Source: Synergistaceae bacterium
GTDB taxonomy: Bacteria; Synergistota; Synergistia; Synergistales; Aminobacteriaceae
Direction of reading: 5' to 3'
Assembly (NCBI GenBank): GCA_017439345.1
Contig: JAFSJJ010000044.1
Span: 186,001-250,000, forward strand
Length of the DNA stretch: 64,000 nt
Under the pieces are notes generated by a model. That model saw only the letters and a list, made by a program, of their open reading frames with translations, searched no databases and was not told where the DNA came from. Below, piece by piece: positions 1 to 7,875 of this stretch. How positions within the stretch are numbered: position 1 is the first letter of the stretch; every line of letters begins with the position of its first letter. Made by a program: the position numbers and the translations under genes.

Positions 1-63
1 TCTAATCTCTGTCTCGGCTGCAATGTCTGTAACGTCCAAAAAATTATTAGTCGGTGCGGCCAT
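1..63 (-). CDS. N-terminal fragment of an unidentified protein
   Basis: An ATG at 63 (minus) opens a frame that runs off the left edge after 21 codons (begins MAAPTNNFLDVTDIA). It lies 4 bases after the stop of the small zinc-ribbon gene at 68-229, which is operon-like spacing. No clear ribosome binding site beyond GAGA is seen. Too little is visible to assign a family; only the open frame and its position support it. Confidence 0.4.
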   Translation of the reverse strand, partial: MAAPTNNFLDVTDIAAETEIR

Positions 64-67
64 GATT

Positions 68-229
68 CTATCTCGCTGAGTAAGTCTTTGCGCTCCAGGA
101 TTTACCGCGCTGTATTTCTCCTGAGACGAGCTCAAGGTAACGGCTCATGCATTCGGGGCAGCGTCGTGATTGTGAAGCTGAGTCGATCTCAAATTCTTTC
201 TTGCATTCAAGGCATCGAAATTTTGCCAT
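68..229 (-). CDS. Small zinc-ribbon protein (53 aa)
   Basis: A 53-residue protein with two CxxC pairs (CLEC near residues 6-9 and CPEC near 28-31), the layout of a small zinc ribbon. The start ATG at 229 has a good GGAGG about 8 bases upstream. It is basic and has no signal peptide, so it is probably cytosolic. It reads into the partial gene at the left edge. No family name is recognised. Small zinc ribbons of this kind often bind nucleic acid or a partner protein, but nothing here decides the role. Confidence 0.6.
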   Translation of the reverse strand: MAKFRCLECKKEFEIDSASQSRRCPECMSRYLELVSGEIQRGKSWSAKTYSAR

Positions 230-365
230 TATTAAATCCTCCATGTTTAAGTTTGGCTTATTTGCTTAGAGTGAATTAGCGTTGATTATAAATTTGTGTC
301 GTGAATTTGCAAGGGTAATAATAAATATTTGTGAATTTTACTCAATTTTTTTACGGGAAATAATT

Positions 366-371
366 TATAAT
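366..371 (+). promoter_or_regulatory. -10 box upstream of mglB
   Basis: A perfect TATAAT lies about 60 bases before the mglB start, in an AT-rich leader that ends in an AGGAGG ribosome binding site at 415-420. No convincing -35 box sits at the usual distance. The downstream bases (ATTCGCA) are shared with the leader before 56660. The region 230-429 shows no gene. Confidence 0.45.
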
Positions 372-429
372 ATTCGCACTCACATTTTCATTTAAAAATT
401 TTATATTTTATTTCAGGAGGCTTTTTATC

Positions 430-1446
430 GTGAAAAAGTATGTTGTATTATTAGCAGCACTTTGTCTCGCAGTTTTCGCAGTATCAGCGTTTGCAGCTTC
501 CGATGACCCCATCGGAGCTTGTATCTATAAGTATGATGATACCTTCATGACAAACGTCAGGCGCGCAATGTTGGCCGAAGCAGAGAAATCAGGCGAAACA
601 CTTGATGTCGTTGACTCCCAGAACAGACAGCCCCTCCAGAATGACCAGGTTGACGCTCATATTTCCAAAGGCGTTAAGGCTCTCATCATCAACCCCGTTG
701 ACAGAACAGCAGCAGAACCCCTCATGAACAAGGCCAAAGCAGAAATGCTCCCGATAGTCTTTATTAACAGAGAGCCATACGAAGACGTTATGAAGGCTTA
801 TGACAAAATCTGGTACGTAGGCGCAAAGGCTGAAGAGTCAGGCACTCAGTCAGGACAAATTATAGTCGATTACTTCAAGTCTCACCCCGAAGCAGATAAG
901 AATCACGACGGCAAGATTCAGTACATCATGATTCGCGGAGAGCAGGGACACCAGGACGCTACCCTCAGGACTGAATACTCGACCAAAGCAATGAAGGACG
1001 CAGGCTTTGAGATCGTAGAGCTCGGCAACGACACAGCTAACTGGGACAAAGTTCAGGCAACTGACAAAATGAAGGGCTTCATCTCAGCAGTCGGAATCGA
1101 TAACATCGAGGCAGTATTAGCTAATAACGATGATATGGCACTCGGAGCAATCGAAGCACTCAAGGCAGAAGGCTACAATCTCGGCGACCCCGCAAAATAT
1201 ATCCCCGTCGTAGGAGTTGACGCAACTGCACCGGCACTCGAAGCAATGAGCAAAGGCGAGTTACTCGGCACAGTTCTTAATGACGCTGACAACCAGGGAA
1301 TCGCAGCAGTGAAGATCGCAGCCCTCGCAGGTGATGAGAAGGCAATCACTGAGGAGTCAATCGGCTACAAGATCACTGACGGCAAATATATCTGGATACC
1401 CTATCAGCCCGTTACAGTCGAGAATTACAAGAATTTCATGAAATAA
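430..1446 (+). CDS. mglB: Galactose/glucose-binding protein MglB-like, ABC importer
   Basis: Periplasmic substrate-binding protein of the MglB (D-galactose/glucose) family, 338 aa. An N-terminal signal peptide ends near residue 22 (VSAFA/A). It shows the family's early IYKYDDTFM stretch, the calcium-loop segment around NHDGKIQ, a GHQDATLRT segment, the ANNDDMALGA stretch and a C-terminal LNDADNQG segment, all close to E. coli MglB. GTG start at 430, 9 bases after AGGAGG. It is the first gene of an mglB-mglB2-mglA-mglC set and is followed by a terminator-like hairpin, so it is probably made in excess over the membrane parts. Galactose or glucose is the likely ligand; other hexoses are possible. 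Confidence 0.93.
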   Translation: MKKYVVLLAALCLAVFAVSAFAASDDPIGACIYKYDDTFMTNVRRAMLAEAEKSGETLDVVDSQNRQPLQNDQVDAHISKGVKALIINPVDRTAAEPLMNKAKAEMLPIVFINREPYEDVMKAYDKIWYVGAKAEESGTQSGQIIVDYFKSHPEADKNHDGKIQYIMIRGEQGHQDATLRTEYSTKAMKDAGFEIVELGNDTANWDKVQATDKMKGFISAVGIDNIEAVLANNDDMALGAIEALKAEGYNLGDPAKYIPVVGVDATAPALEAMSKGELLGTVLNDADNQGIAAVKIAALAGDEKAITEESIGYKITDGKYIWIPYQPVTVENYKNFMK

Positions 1447-1464
1447 GTTATAGCGTATTTAATG

Positions 1465-1500
1465 CCCCCGTTGAGCTAATTATCTTCGGGGGTTTTGTTT
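1465..1500 (+). terminator. Intra-operon terminator after first mglB
   Basis: Stem CCCCCG (1465-1470) pairs with CGGGGG (1487-1492) around a 16-base loop and is followed by TTTTGTTT. Only 26 bases separate it from the next binding-protein gene, so it probably acts as a partial terminator or 3'-end stabiliser that raises binding-protein dosage over MglA/MglC. Confidence 0.75.
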
Positions 1501-1525
1501 AATCAATGTCAGAGAGGTGATTTTC

Positions 1526-2518
1526 TTGCGTAAAATTTTTATGTTAGCTTTCATATTAATTCTTGCCCTCGTATCATGTTCATATTCACAAGAAAATATT
1601 ACAATCGGTGCATGTATTTATAGATTTAATGATGCTTTCATGCTCAGATTCAGAAACGCAATGCAGGCAGAGTCCGAGAAGTCAGGAGCAAAAATTTCTA
1701 TCACGGACGGCCAAGACGACCAGAATACACAAGATGCTCAAATTGATGAGTTCATTGCAAACGGAGTCAACGTCTTAATAATTAACCCTGTCGACAGAAT
1801 GACTTCACAAGGCATAATCGATAAAGCCAAGTCCGCAAATATTCCCGTAGTATTTATCAACAGAGAGCCTACACCCGAAATGCTGAACTCGTACGAACGC
1901 GCTTATTACGTCGGAGCTAAAGCAGAAGAGTCAGGGACTCAGGCAGGGCAGCTTATAGCGGATTATTTCAAGGCTCACCCGGAAGCAGACAAGAATCACG
2001 ACGGTAAAATTCAATTCGTAATGCTCAAAGGTCAAAACGGTCATCAAGATATGATTCTGAGATCAAAATATTCTGTTGAGGCAATCAAGGCAGCAGGCTT
2101 TGAACCGGTTGAAATCGCGAGCGCAATTGCGAACTGGGACAAGTTACAGGCTATGAACATCATGAACGCTTTTATTATGTCAATCGGTCCGGAAAATATC
2201 GAGGCTGTCATAGCTAACAATGACGAGATGGCACTCGGAGCAGTCGAAGCCCTCAAGAACAACGACTACAACAAGGGCGACCCGGCTTTATATATTCCTG
2301 TAGTAGGAGTTGACGCAAACGCTTCTGCACTTGACGCAATGGACAAAGGCGAAATGCTTGGAACTGTCTTAAACGATGCAGATAATCAAGGAGCTTCGGC
2401 GGTGAAACTTGCTGCTGCTTTAGCTTCCGGTAAAGATATAAATTCAATAGGTTACACGATTACTGATAATAAATATATCTGGATTCCGTATCAGAAAGTT
2501 ACAAGAGGTGATAAATAG
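1526..2518 (+). CDS. mglB: Second MglB-type sugar-binding lipoprotein
   Basis: Paralogue of the preceding protein (same IYRFNDAFM, NHDGKIQ, GHQDM, ANNDEMALGA and LNDADNQG segments). Its signal peptide ends in LALVSCS, a lipobox-like sequence, so this copy is probably membrane-anchored where the first is soluble. I choose TTG at 1526: the in-frame GTG at 1517 overlaps the likely ribosome binding site GAGGTG, leaving about 6 bases to TTG. The stop overlaps the GTG start of mglA by one base. Probably delivers galactose or a related hexose to MglAC; whether the two copies differ in ligand cannot be read from sequence. Confidence 0.88.
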   Translation: MRKIFMLAFILILALVSCSYSQENITIGACIYRFNDAFMLRFRNAMQAESEKSGAKISITDGQDDQNTQDAQIDEFIANGVNVLIINPVDRMTSQGIIDKAKSANIPVVFINREPTPEMLNSYERAYYVGAKAEESGTQAGQLIADYFKAHPEADKNHDGKIQFVMLKGQNGHQDMILRSKYSVEAIKAAGFEPVEIASAIANWDKLQAMNIMNAFIMSIGPENIEAVIANNDEMALGAVEALKNNDYNKGDPALYIPVVGVDANASALDAMDKGEMLGTVLNDADNQGASAVKLAAALASGKDINSIGYTITDNKYIWIPYQKVTRGDK

Positions 2519-4050
2519 TGAGTGAATATTTACTCGAAATGAAGAACATCACGAAAATATTTCCGGGCGTTAAGGCTCTCGACAACGTTCAATTAAATGT
2601 TCGTAAAGGCACAGTTCACGCTCTTATGGGTGAGAACGGCGCAGGAAAGTCAACGCTTATGAAATGTCTATTCGGGATCTATGAACCTAACGGCGGCGAA
2701 ATTTATTTAGAAGGCCAGAAAGCGGAAATTCATTCAGCACGTCAAGCAATGGATAAAGGAATCGCAATGGTTCATCAGGAGCTTCACCCGATTAGATTTA
2801 GATCCGTCATGGAAAATGTTTACTTGGGAAGATTCCCCGGCCATATGGGCATCGTAGATCATAAAGCCATGTACGACAAGACTAAAGCACTGTTTGAAGA
2901 CTTAGAGCTTGACGTTGACCCCTTAGCACTCGCCGGAGACCAGTCCGCAGCAATCTTGCAGATGATGGAGATAGCGCGCGCTGTTGACATGAAAGCAAAG
3001 ATTATCATTCTTGACGAACCTACATCATCGCTTTCTGATAGAGAAGTAGCTCACCTGTTCAAGATTATTAACAGGCTCAAGGCTCAAGGAGTCGCATTTA
3101 TTTATATCTCTCACAAGATGAAGGAAATTCTTGAGATCTCTGATGAAGTTACGATCATGAGAGACGGCACTTATGTCGGAACTTGGCCGGTAGTTAATAA
3201 GGAAACAGGAGAGAAGCTCACGAACGATTTTATTATCCGCCAGATGGTCGGACGCGAGATGACGAATCAATTTCCACCGCGAGAAGGCAGGCCTCTTGAT
3301 GAAGTTGTCCTCAAGGTCGAGCATGTATCTTCACCGCTTAAGAAGTCATTTCAAGATGTCAGCTTTGAGTTACACAAACAGGAAATTTTGGGAATCGGCG
3401 GACTTGTCGGAGCTCAGAGAACTGAATTTGTTGAAGCGTTATTCGGCTTAAGGGGCATTGCTTCCGGTGAAATTTATCTTAACGGCGCAAAGTACTCTTC
3501 AAAGTCTCCGGGATTTGCTAAGTCAAGGGGACTCGCTTTGTTGACTGAGGAGCGCAGGGCAACGGGAATTTTCGGAATTCTGCCGATACTTGAGAACACT
3601 GTTATTGCTAACCAGAAAAATTATGCGAGCATGGGAATTCTCAACGAACATAAACGCAGAGTCGAAGCTGACAGGGAATGCAAGAAGCTCAACGTTAAGA
3701 CTCCTTCACTTGAGACGTTGATTCAGAATCTCTCAGGCGGTAACCAGCAGAAAGTCTTAATTGCAAGGTGGCTGCTCACTAATTCAGATATATTGATTCT
3801 CGATGAGCCTACCAGGGGCATAGACGTAGGAGCTAAGTACGAGATATATAACATCATGCTTGAGCAGATCTCTCAGGGCAAATCTATAATCATGATCTCG
3901 TCAGAAATGCCGGAGTTAATGGGCATGAGCGATCGAATTATGGTCATGTGCGAGGGCAGAGTAACGGGCTTTCTGAACAAGGGCGAATACACTCAGGAGA
4001 AGATTATGGCACTTGCTACCCAGTTTGCAGGCCGTAACACAGCTGCTTAA
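2518..4050 (+). CDS. mglA: Galactose ABC importer ATPase MglA (two NBDs)
   Basis: A 510-residue ATPase with two nucleotide-binding domains in tandem, as in MglA/RbsA. NBD1 has a normal Walker A (GENGAGKST, residues 38-46) and Walker B/D-loop IILDEPTSSLS. NBD2 has the usual degenerate Walker A (GLVGAQRTE), a signature LSGGNQQK and LILDEPTRGID. The GTG start shares its first base with the preceding stop; AAGAGGTG at 2503-2510 is the ribosome binding site. It acts on the inner face of the cytoplasmic membrane with MglC. Family assignment is firm; sugar specificity is taken from the MglB-type neighbours. Confidence 0.94.
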   Translation: MSEYLLEMKNITKIFPGVKALDNVQLNVRKGTVHALMGENGAGKSTLMKCLFGIYEPNGGEIYLEGQKAEIHSARQAMDKGIAMVHQELHPIRFRSVMENVYLGRFPGHMGIVDHKAMYDKTKALFEDLELDVDPLALAGDQSAAILQMMEIARAVDMKAKIIILDEPTSSLSDREVAHLFKIINRLKAQGVAFIYISHKMKEILEISDEVTIMRDGTYVGTWPVVNKETGEKLTNDFIIRQMVGREMTNQFPPREGRPLDEVVLKVEHVSSPLKKSFQDVSFELHKQEILGIGGLVGAQRTEFVEALFGLRGIASGEIYLNGAKYSSKSPGFAKSRGLALLTEERRATGIFGILPILENTVIANQKNYASMGILNEHKRRVEADRECKKLNVKTPSLETLIQNLSGGNQQKVLIARWLLTNSDILILDEPTRGIDVGAKYEIYNIMLEQISQGKSIIMISSEMPELMGMSDRIMVMCEGRVTGFLNKGEYTQEKIMALATQFAGRNTAA

Positions 4051-4077
4051 TTTTTACAGGAGGAGAAAAATTTAATC

Positions 4078-5295
4078 ATGGCAGAAATTACTACATCAAA
4101 ATCAAAGCGTCTTTTCACGACAGCAGGAATTATATTTCTTGTTCTCGGTATTGCTTTATATTTCCTGAAGGCTCCTATGGGTCTTAATAGAAAGATTTAT
4201 GACCTTCCCATATTCTTAATTATTATCGGCGTGTGCTTTGCTTTGAAGGGTTTCATGTCGGCGAATAAACCAAATAACGAATTAGAGCGCGTATCGTTCG
4301 GCGAATTCCTGACTAATAACGCAATATTACTCGCAATGTTAGTGCTTGTTGTCGTAATTTGTATCTTGCAGCCCAGATTTATGCAGATTCGAGTCGCTCT
4401 TGATATTCTGACTCAGTCATCGACAAAGTTAATAATGGCTCTGGGAATATGCTTCACGTTATTAATCGCAGGTACAGACTTAAGCGCGGGCCGTATGGTA
4501 GGACTTGCGGCGGTTGTCTCGGCTTCAATGCTTCAGACGGCTACTTACGCAAATAGATTTTTCCCGGACCTTCCTCAAGTTCAATTATGGATGCCGATAG
4601 TTATTGCTATTATTGCCTGCATGGTCTTCGGAGCGTTGAACGGCTTCTTAGTTGCAAAATATGACATGCACCCCTTCATAGCGACTCTTGCTGTTCAGGT
4701 TATTATATATGGCGCGTGTTCGCTGTATTTCGATATGCCCCCGAATAACTCTCAGCCCATCGGAGGAATCAGACCGGACTTCGCACAGCTTGGCCAGATG
4801 AGATTATTCTCAATGGGTCGTGATTTCCCCGGAATAAGTATATTGATTCCTATTGCAGCAGTTATTTGCGTAATAATCTGGTTCATACTCAATAAAACAG
4901 TTTTCGGCAAGAACGTCTATGCAATCGGCGGAAACCGTGAGGCAGCAGTCGTCGCAGGTATCAGCGTCTTCAAAAATATTATGGCGATATTTATATTAGC
5001 TTCATGCTTATACGGAATTGCAGGAGTTCTCGAAGCAGCCAGGACAGCAGGAGCAACGAACAACTACGGCAACGGCTACGAACTTGACGCAATAGCAGCC
5101 TGCGTTGTCGGAGGCGTTTCACTCAATGGAGGAATAGGCAAGGTCAGCGGGATTATCATGGGCGTGTTGATCTTCACGATAATTCAATACGGCTTGCAGT
5201 TCATTAACGTGTCTCCTATGTGGCAGCAGGTCATCAAGGGCGTAATTATAGCGGTCGCAGTTGCAATAGACTTGACGAAATACCGCAGGAAGTAA
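4078..5295 (+). CDS. mglC: Galactose ABC importer permease MglC
   Basis: A 405-residue integral membrane permease with about ten hydrophobic helices, of the RbsC/MglC family. Visible hallmarks include the LIAGTDLSAGRMVGL segment, the EAA-like loop region GGNREAAVVAGISV, and NNYGNGYELDAIAACVVGGVS near the C-terminus. It is longer than E. coli MglC (336 aa) because of extra N-terminal hydrophobic segments. It starts 28 bases after mglA behind an AGGAGG site and closes the transporter set; a hairpin terminator follows. Confidence 0.93.
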   Translation: MAEITTSKSKRLFTTAGIIFLVLGIALYFLKAPMGLNRKIYDLPIFLIIIGVCFALKGFMSANKPNNELERVSFGEFLTNNAILLAMLVLVVVICILQPRFMQIRVALDILTQSSTKLIMALGICFTLLIAGTDLSAGRMVGLAAVVSASMLQTATYANRFFPDLPQVQLWMPIVIAIIACMVFGALNGFLVAKYDMHPFIATLAVQVIIYGACSLYFDMPPNNSQPIGGIRPDFAQLGQMRLFSMGRDFPGISILIPIAAVICVIIWFILNKTVFGKNVYAIGGNREAAVVAGISVFKNIMAIFILASCLYGIAGVLEAARTAGATNNYGNGYELDAIAACVVGGVSLNGGIGKVSGIIMGVLIFTIIQYGLQFINVSPMWQQVIKGVIIAVAVAIDLTKYRRK

Positions 5296-5304
5296 ATAAA
5301 TTTT

Positions 5305-5356
5305 TTCCCTCTGTCTGAATCTAAATCTGTATAATATCGGGCGGAGGGAATTTTTT
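5305..5356 (+). terminator. Terminator of mgl operon with an embedded TATAAT
   Basis: Arms 5305-5315 and 5340-5350 pair over 11 positions (two G.U) and are followed by six T. The loop holds a TATAAT (5330-5335), correctly placed to be the -10 box of the toxin-antitoxin pair that starts at 5381. The element may thus end one operon and start the next. The -35 region is not convincing. Confidence 0.65.
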
Positions 5357-5380
5357 ATATTTTATACAGGAGGACTTACT

Positions 5381-5596
5381 ATGATTTACACATTTGAATT
5401 AAACGAGAAAGAAATGGAAATCGCGGAGAATTTTGCGAAAGAATGCGGGCAGACTGTCTCTGAGCTTGCGAAAGTATGCCTGTTCGATGAAATTGATTTA
5501 TCAAGGGAAGGCGAAGAGGCTTGGGCAGAATATGAGAAAAATCCTGTAACGTATACACATGAAGAAGTAGGGAAGAGACTAGGACTTCTTTCATGA
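5381..5596 (+). CDS. Antitoxin of a RelBE-type pair
   Basis: A 71-residue acidic protein with a short N-terminal strand and helix (MIYTFELNEKEMEIAENF) like ribbon-helix-helix antitoxins of the DUF6290/RelB kind. It is followed with a 4-base ATGA overlap by a RelE/ParE-fold toxin, the standard type II order. AGGAGG precedes the ATG. Expected role: bind and neutralise the toxin and repress its own promoter, here probably the TATAAT at 5330-5335. The C-terminal half should be the toxin-binding tail. Assignment rests mainly on the partner and size. Confidence 0.8.
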   Translation: MIYTFELNEKEMEIAENFAKECGQTVSELAKVCLFDEIDLSREGEEAWAEYEKNPVTYTHEEVGKRLGLLS

Positions 5597-5868
5597 AATA
5601 TCATGTTACTTATACGGATAAGGCCGATAAGATTCTTGAAAAAATGGACTTACAGGTACAAAAGAGAATATATAGCTGGATAAATAAGAACCTTGAAGGC
5701 TGCGAAGATCCTAGAGAACACGGCAAAACTTTAAACGGGAAACTTAAAGACAAATGGAGCTATAGAGTCGGTAATTACAGAATAATAGCAAAGATTCAGG
5801 ATGACAAAGTTATTATTCTTATTACTGATGTAGGACACAGGAAAGAAATTTATAAACGCCAGCACTAA
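5593..5868 (+). CDS. RelE/ParE-superfamily toxin
   Basis: A 91-residue basic protein with the RelE fold: N-terminal YHVTYTDKADKILEKM, helix pair, then a KDKWSYRVGNYRIIAKI strand region and a C-terminal VGHRKEIYK. The Arg residues in YRVGNYR and the HRKEIY end match the residues RelE-type toxins use to bind and cut mRNA on the ribosome, so mRNA interferase activity is likely; a ParE-like gyrase poison is less likely. It overlaps the antitoxin by 4 bases and ends 24 bases before galK, so it sits inside the galactose gene set. Confidence 0.85.
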   Translation: MKYHVTYTDKADKILEKMDLQVQKRIYSWINKNLEGCEDPREHGKTLNGKLKDKWSYRVGNYRIIAKIQDDKVIILITDVGHRKEIYKRQH

Positions 5869-5892
5869 GCACTAGGAGGAGAGAAATTTTAC

Positions 5893-7068
5893 ATGATTAA
5901 CGAAATGCACAAAGTCTTTGCTCAAATTTTCGGCACTGACTCAACCCCTGAAGCGTTCTTTGCCCCCGGACGCGTCAACTTAATCGGCGAACACACTGAC
6001 CATGAAGGCGGCTTTGTATTTCCCTGCGCAATAGATTTCGGAATATACGCCCTCGCAGCTAAGAGACCTGATAATAAACTCTGCATGTACTCTCTTAATT
6101 TCGATAAAGATTATAATTCACCGTTTGAAATATTACTCGATGACGTTCACGAAAACTTAAATATTAATCGCTCTTGGGTAAATTATCCGCTCGGAGTAGT
6201 AAGCGTTCTCAAGTCTCACGGATATAAATTCAATTCCGGGATAAATATTTTGTACGCAGGCAATCTCCCGGACGGTGCGGGCTTGTCATCATCGGCAGCT
6301 ATTGAAGTTCTCACCGCAAAAATCTTCAGTGAATTAGAATCTTTCAACATTGACGGGGTTACAGCCGCGAAATTCTCACAGGAAGCAGAAAATAACTTTG
6401 TCGGAATGCACTGCGGTATCATGGATCAATTTGCTGTCAGCATGGGAAAAAAGAATCACGCTGTATTATTAAATTGTTCGAGCTTAGAATATTCCTACGC
6501 GCCGTTAGAGTTAGGCTCATGCAGGATAATTATTACGAATTCTAACGTCCCTCATTCTCTCGTAGGCTCTGAGTATAATTTGCGCCGTCAACAGTGCGAG
6601 GCAGCTTTAGCGGACATTCAGAGAGTCAAAGATATTAAGTGCTTGTGTGATTTGACCCTTGATGAACTCGATGAATATTCGTATCTTGTCAGTGAAAGTG
6701 TGAACTTAAAGCGCGCCCATCATGCAGTCAGTGAGAATGCCAGAGCGGTACGAGCTTCACAGGCTTTGAGGTCCGGCAATCTAAAAACTTTCGGAAGGTT
6801 AATGAATGCTTCTCATGTCTCTTTGCGTGATAATTATGAGGTTACAGTTCCTGAGCTTGACATTCTCGCAAAACTTGCCTGGAACATGCCCGGTGTAATA
6901 GGCTCAAGAATGACAGGAGGAGGCTTCGGAGGCTGTACAGTCAGCATCGTTGAAGAGAGCGCAGTCAAAAATTTTATAGAGTCAATCGGTGCGGACTACG
7001 AGAAATTAACAGGACGCAAGGCAGCTTTCTACACTACAGGAAGCCGGGACGGAGCAGGAAGAATCTAA
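5893..7068 (+). CDS. galK: Galactokinase
   Basis: Phosphorylates galactose to galactose-1-phosphate, the first Leloir step, in the cytosol. It has the galactokinase signature GRVNLIGEHTDHEGG (from residue 26), the GHMP ATP-binding motif LPDGAGLSSSAA, and the C-terminal MTGGGFGGCTVS. Length 391 aa is normal. ATG at 5893 follows AGGAGGAG. It lies after mglBAC and the toxin-antitoxin pair and one base before the GntR gene. galT and galE are not in the window. Confidence 0.95.
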   Translation: MINEMHKVFAQIFGTDSTPEAFFAPGRVNLIGEHTDHEGGFVFPCAIDFGIYALAAKRPDNKLCMYSLNFDKDYNSPFEILLDDVHENLNINRSWVNYPLGVVSVLKSHGYKFNSGINILYAGNLPDGAGLSSSAAIEVLTAKIFSELESFNIDGVTAAKFSQEAENNFVGMHCGIMDQFAVSMGKKNHAVLLNCSSLEYSYAPLELGSCRIIITNSNVPHSLVGSEYNLRRQQCEAALADIQRVKDIKCLCDLTLDELDEYSYLVSESVNLKRAHHAVSENARAVRASQALRSGNLKTFGRLMNASHVSLRDNYEVTVPELDILAKLAWNMPGVIGSRMTGGGFGGCTVSIVEESAVKNFIESIGADYEKLTGRKAAFYTTGSRDGAGRI

Positions 7069-7069
7069 C

Positions 7070-7768
7070 TTGCAGACGAAAACTTTATTAGCTCACAAGA
7101 TAGAAGAAGAATTATTGCGCTTCATTCAGGAGACTCCCGTTAATATCGGCGAGAGAATTCCGACCGAGTTAGACCTGTCCAAGAAATTCAATGCAGGACG
7201 CAGCACCATTCGTGAAGCAGTGAAGAGCCTGGCCTCAAAAGGTGTTCTTGAAGTCAGGCAGGGGGCAGGGACTTTTGTTGTAAACTCCAGCACAGTTGAA
7301 GATGATCCGTTGAGACTCTCGCGCTATCATGATAAATTACAGCTCGCACTAGAATTATTTGACGTAAGATTAATGATTGAGCCGGAGATTGCAGCCCTCG
7401 CAGCCCAGAACGCAAGCGGTGATGATATTATCGAGATAAAGAATTTATGTGATGAAGTCGAGAAAATTTACTTGTCAGGAAATAACCACGTCCGCAAAGA
7501 TATTGAATTTCACAAGAAGATAGCTCACAGCAGCAAGAACAGAGTTGTTGAAGAGTTAATCCCGTTGATAATTTCAGCAGTGTATACTTTCGCAAATGTT
7601 ACTCACAGATTGTTGCTTCACGAGACAATAGAGACTCACAGGGCAATAACTGACGCAATTTCACGCCATGACCAGACCGGAGCAAGGTGCGCTATGGAGA
7701 TGCATTTAATATATAATCGTCAGATGATTTTGAAGCTTATGAAACAGGAAGCGAATCACGAAAAATAA
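7070..7768 (+). CDS. GntR-family regulator (FadR subfamily)
   Basis: A 232-residue repressor: N-terminal winged helix of the GntR family (RIPTELDLSKKFNAGRSTIREAVKSLASKG, helix-turn-helix followed by the VRQGAGTFV wing) and a C-terminal all-helical FCD domain with conserved Asp/His positions (EFHKKIAHSSKN; THRAITDAI). TTG start at 7070, one base after the galK stop; AGGAAG upstream serves as binding site. A good promoter lies directly after it, so it may regulate gntP-dehydratase, with a sugar acid as likely effector. Confidence 0.9.
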   Translation: MQTKTLLAHKIEEELLRFIQETPVNIGERIPTELDLSKKFNAGRSTIREAVKSLASKGVLEVRQGAGTFVVNSSTVEDDPLRLSRYHDKLQLALELFDVRLMIEPEIAALAAQNASGDDIIEIKNLCDEVEKIYLSGNNHVRKDIEFHKKIAHSSKNRVVEELIPLIISAVYTFANVTHRLLLHETIETHRAITDAISRHDQTGARCAMEMHLIYNRQMILKLMKQEANHEK

Positions 7769-7771
7769 TCA

Positions 7772-7800
7772 TTGACCCTGAATATAATTGCATATATAAT
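7772..7800 (+). promoter_or_regulatory. Sigma-70 promoter for gntP-dehydratase
   Basis: TTGACC (7772-7777) and TATAAT (7795-7800) are separated by exactly 17 bases, the best promoter match in the window. It sits between the GntR gene and the GntP permease gene and gives this pair its own transcription start. A GntR operator would be expected near it, but no clear palindrome was seen. Confidence 0.8.
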
Positions 7801-7875
7801 TTTTCTCACCCAATAAACACATCAACAAAACGTAAGACAAATTTTATATTTTTATGAGGGAGGCTTTCATTTATC

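Noticed and set aside
88-279. Plus-strand open frame of 63 codons
   Set aside because: It is antisense to the zinc-ribbon gene at 68-229, which has a good ribosome binding site and two CxxC motifs; the plus frame has neither.
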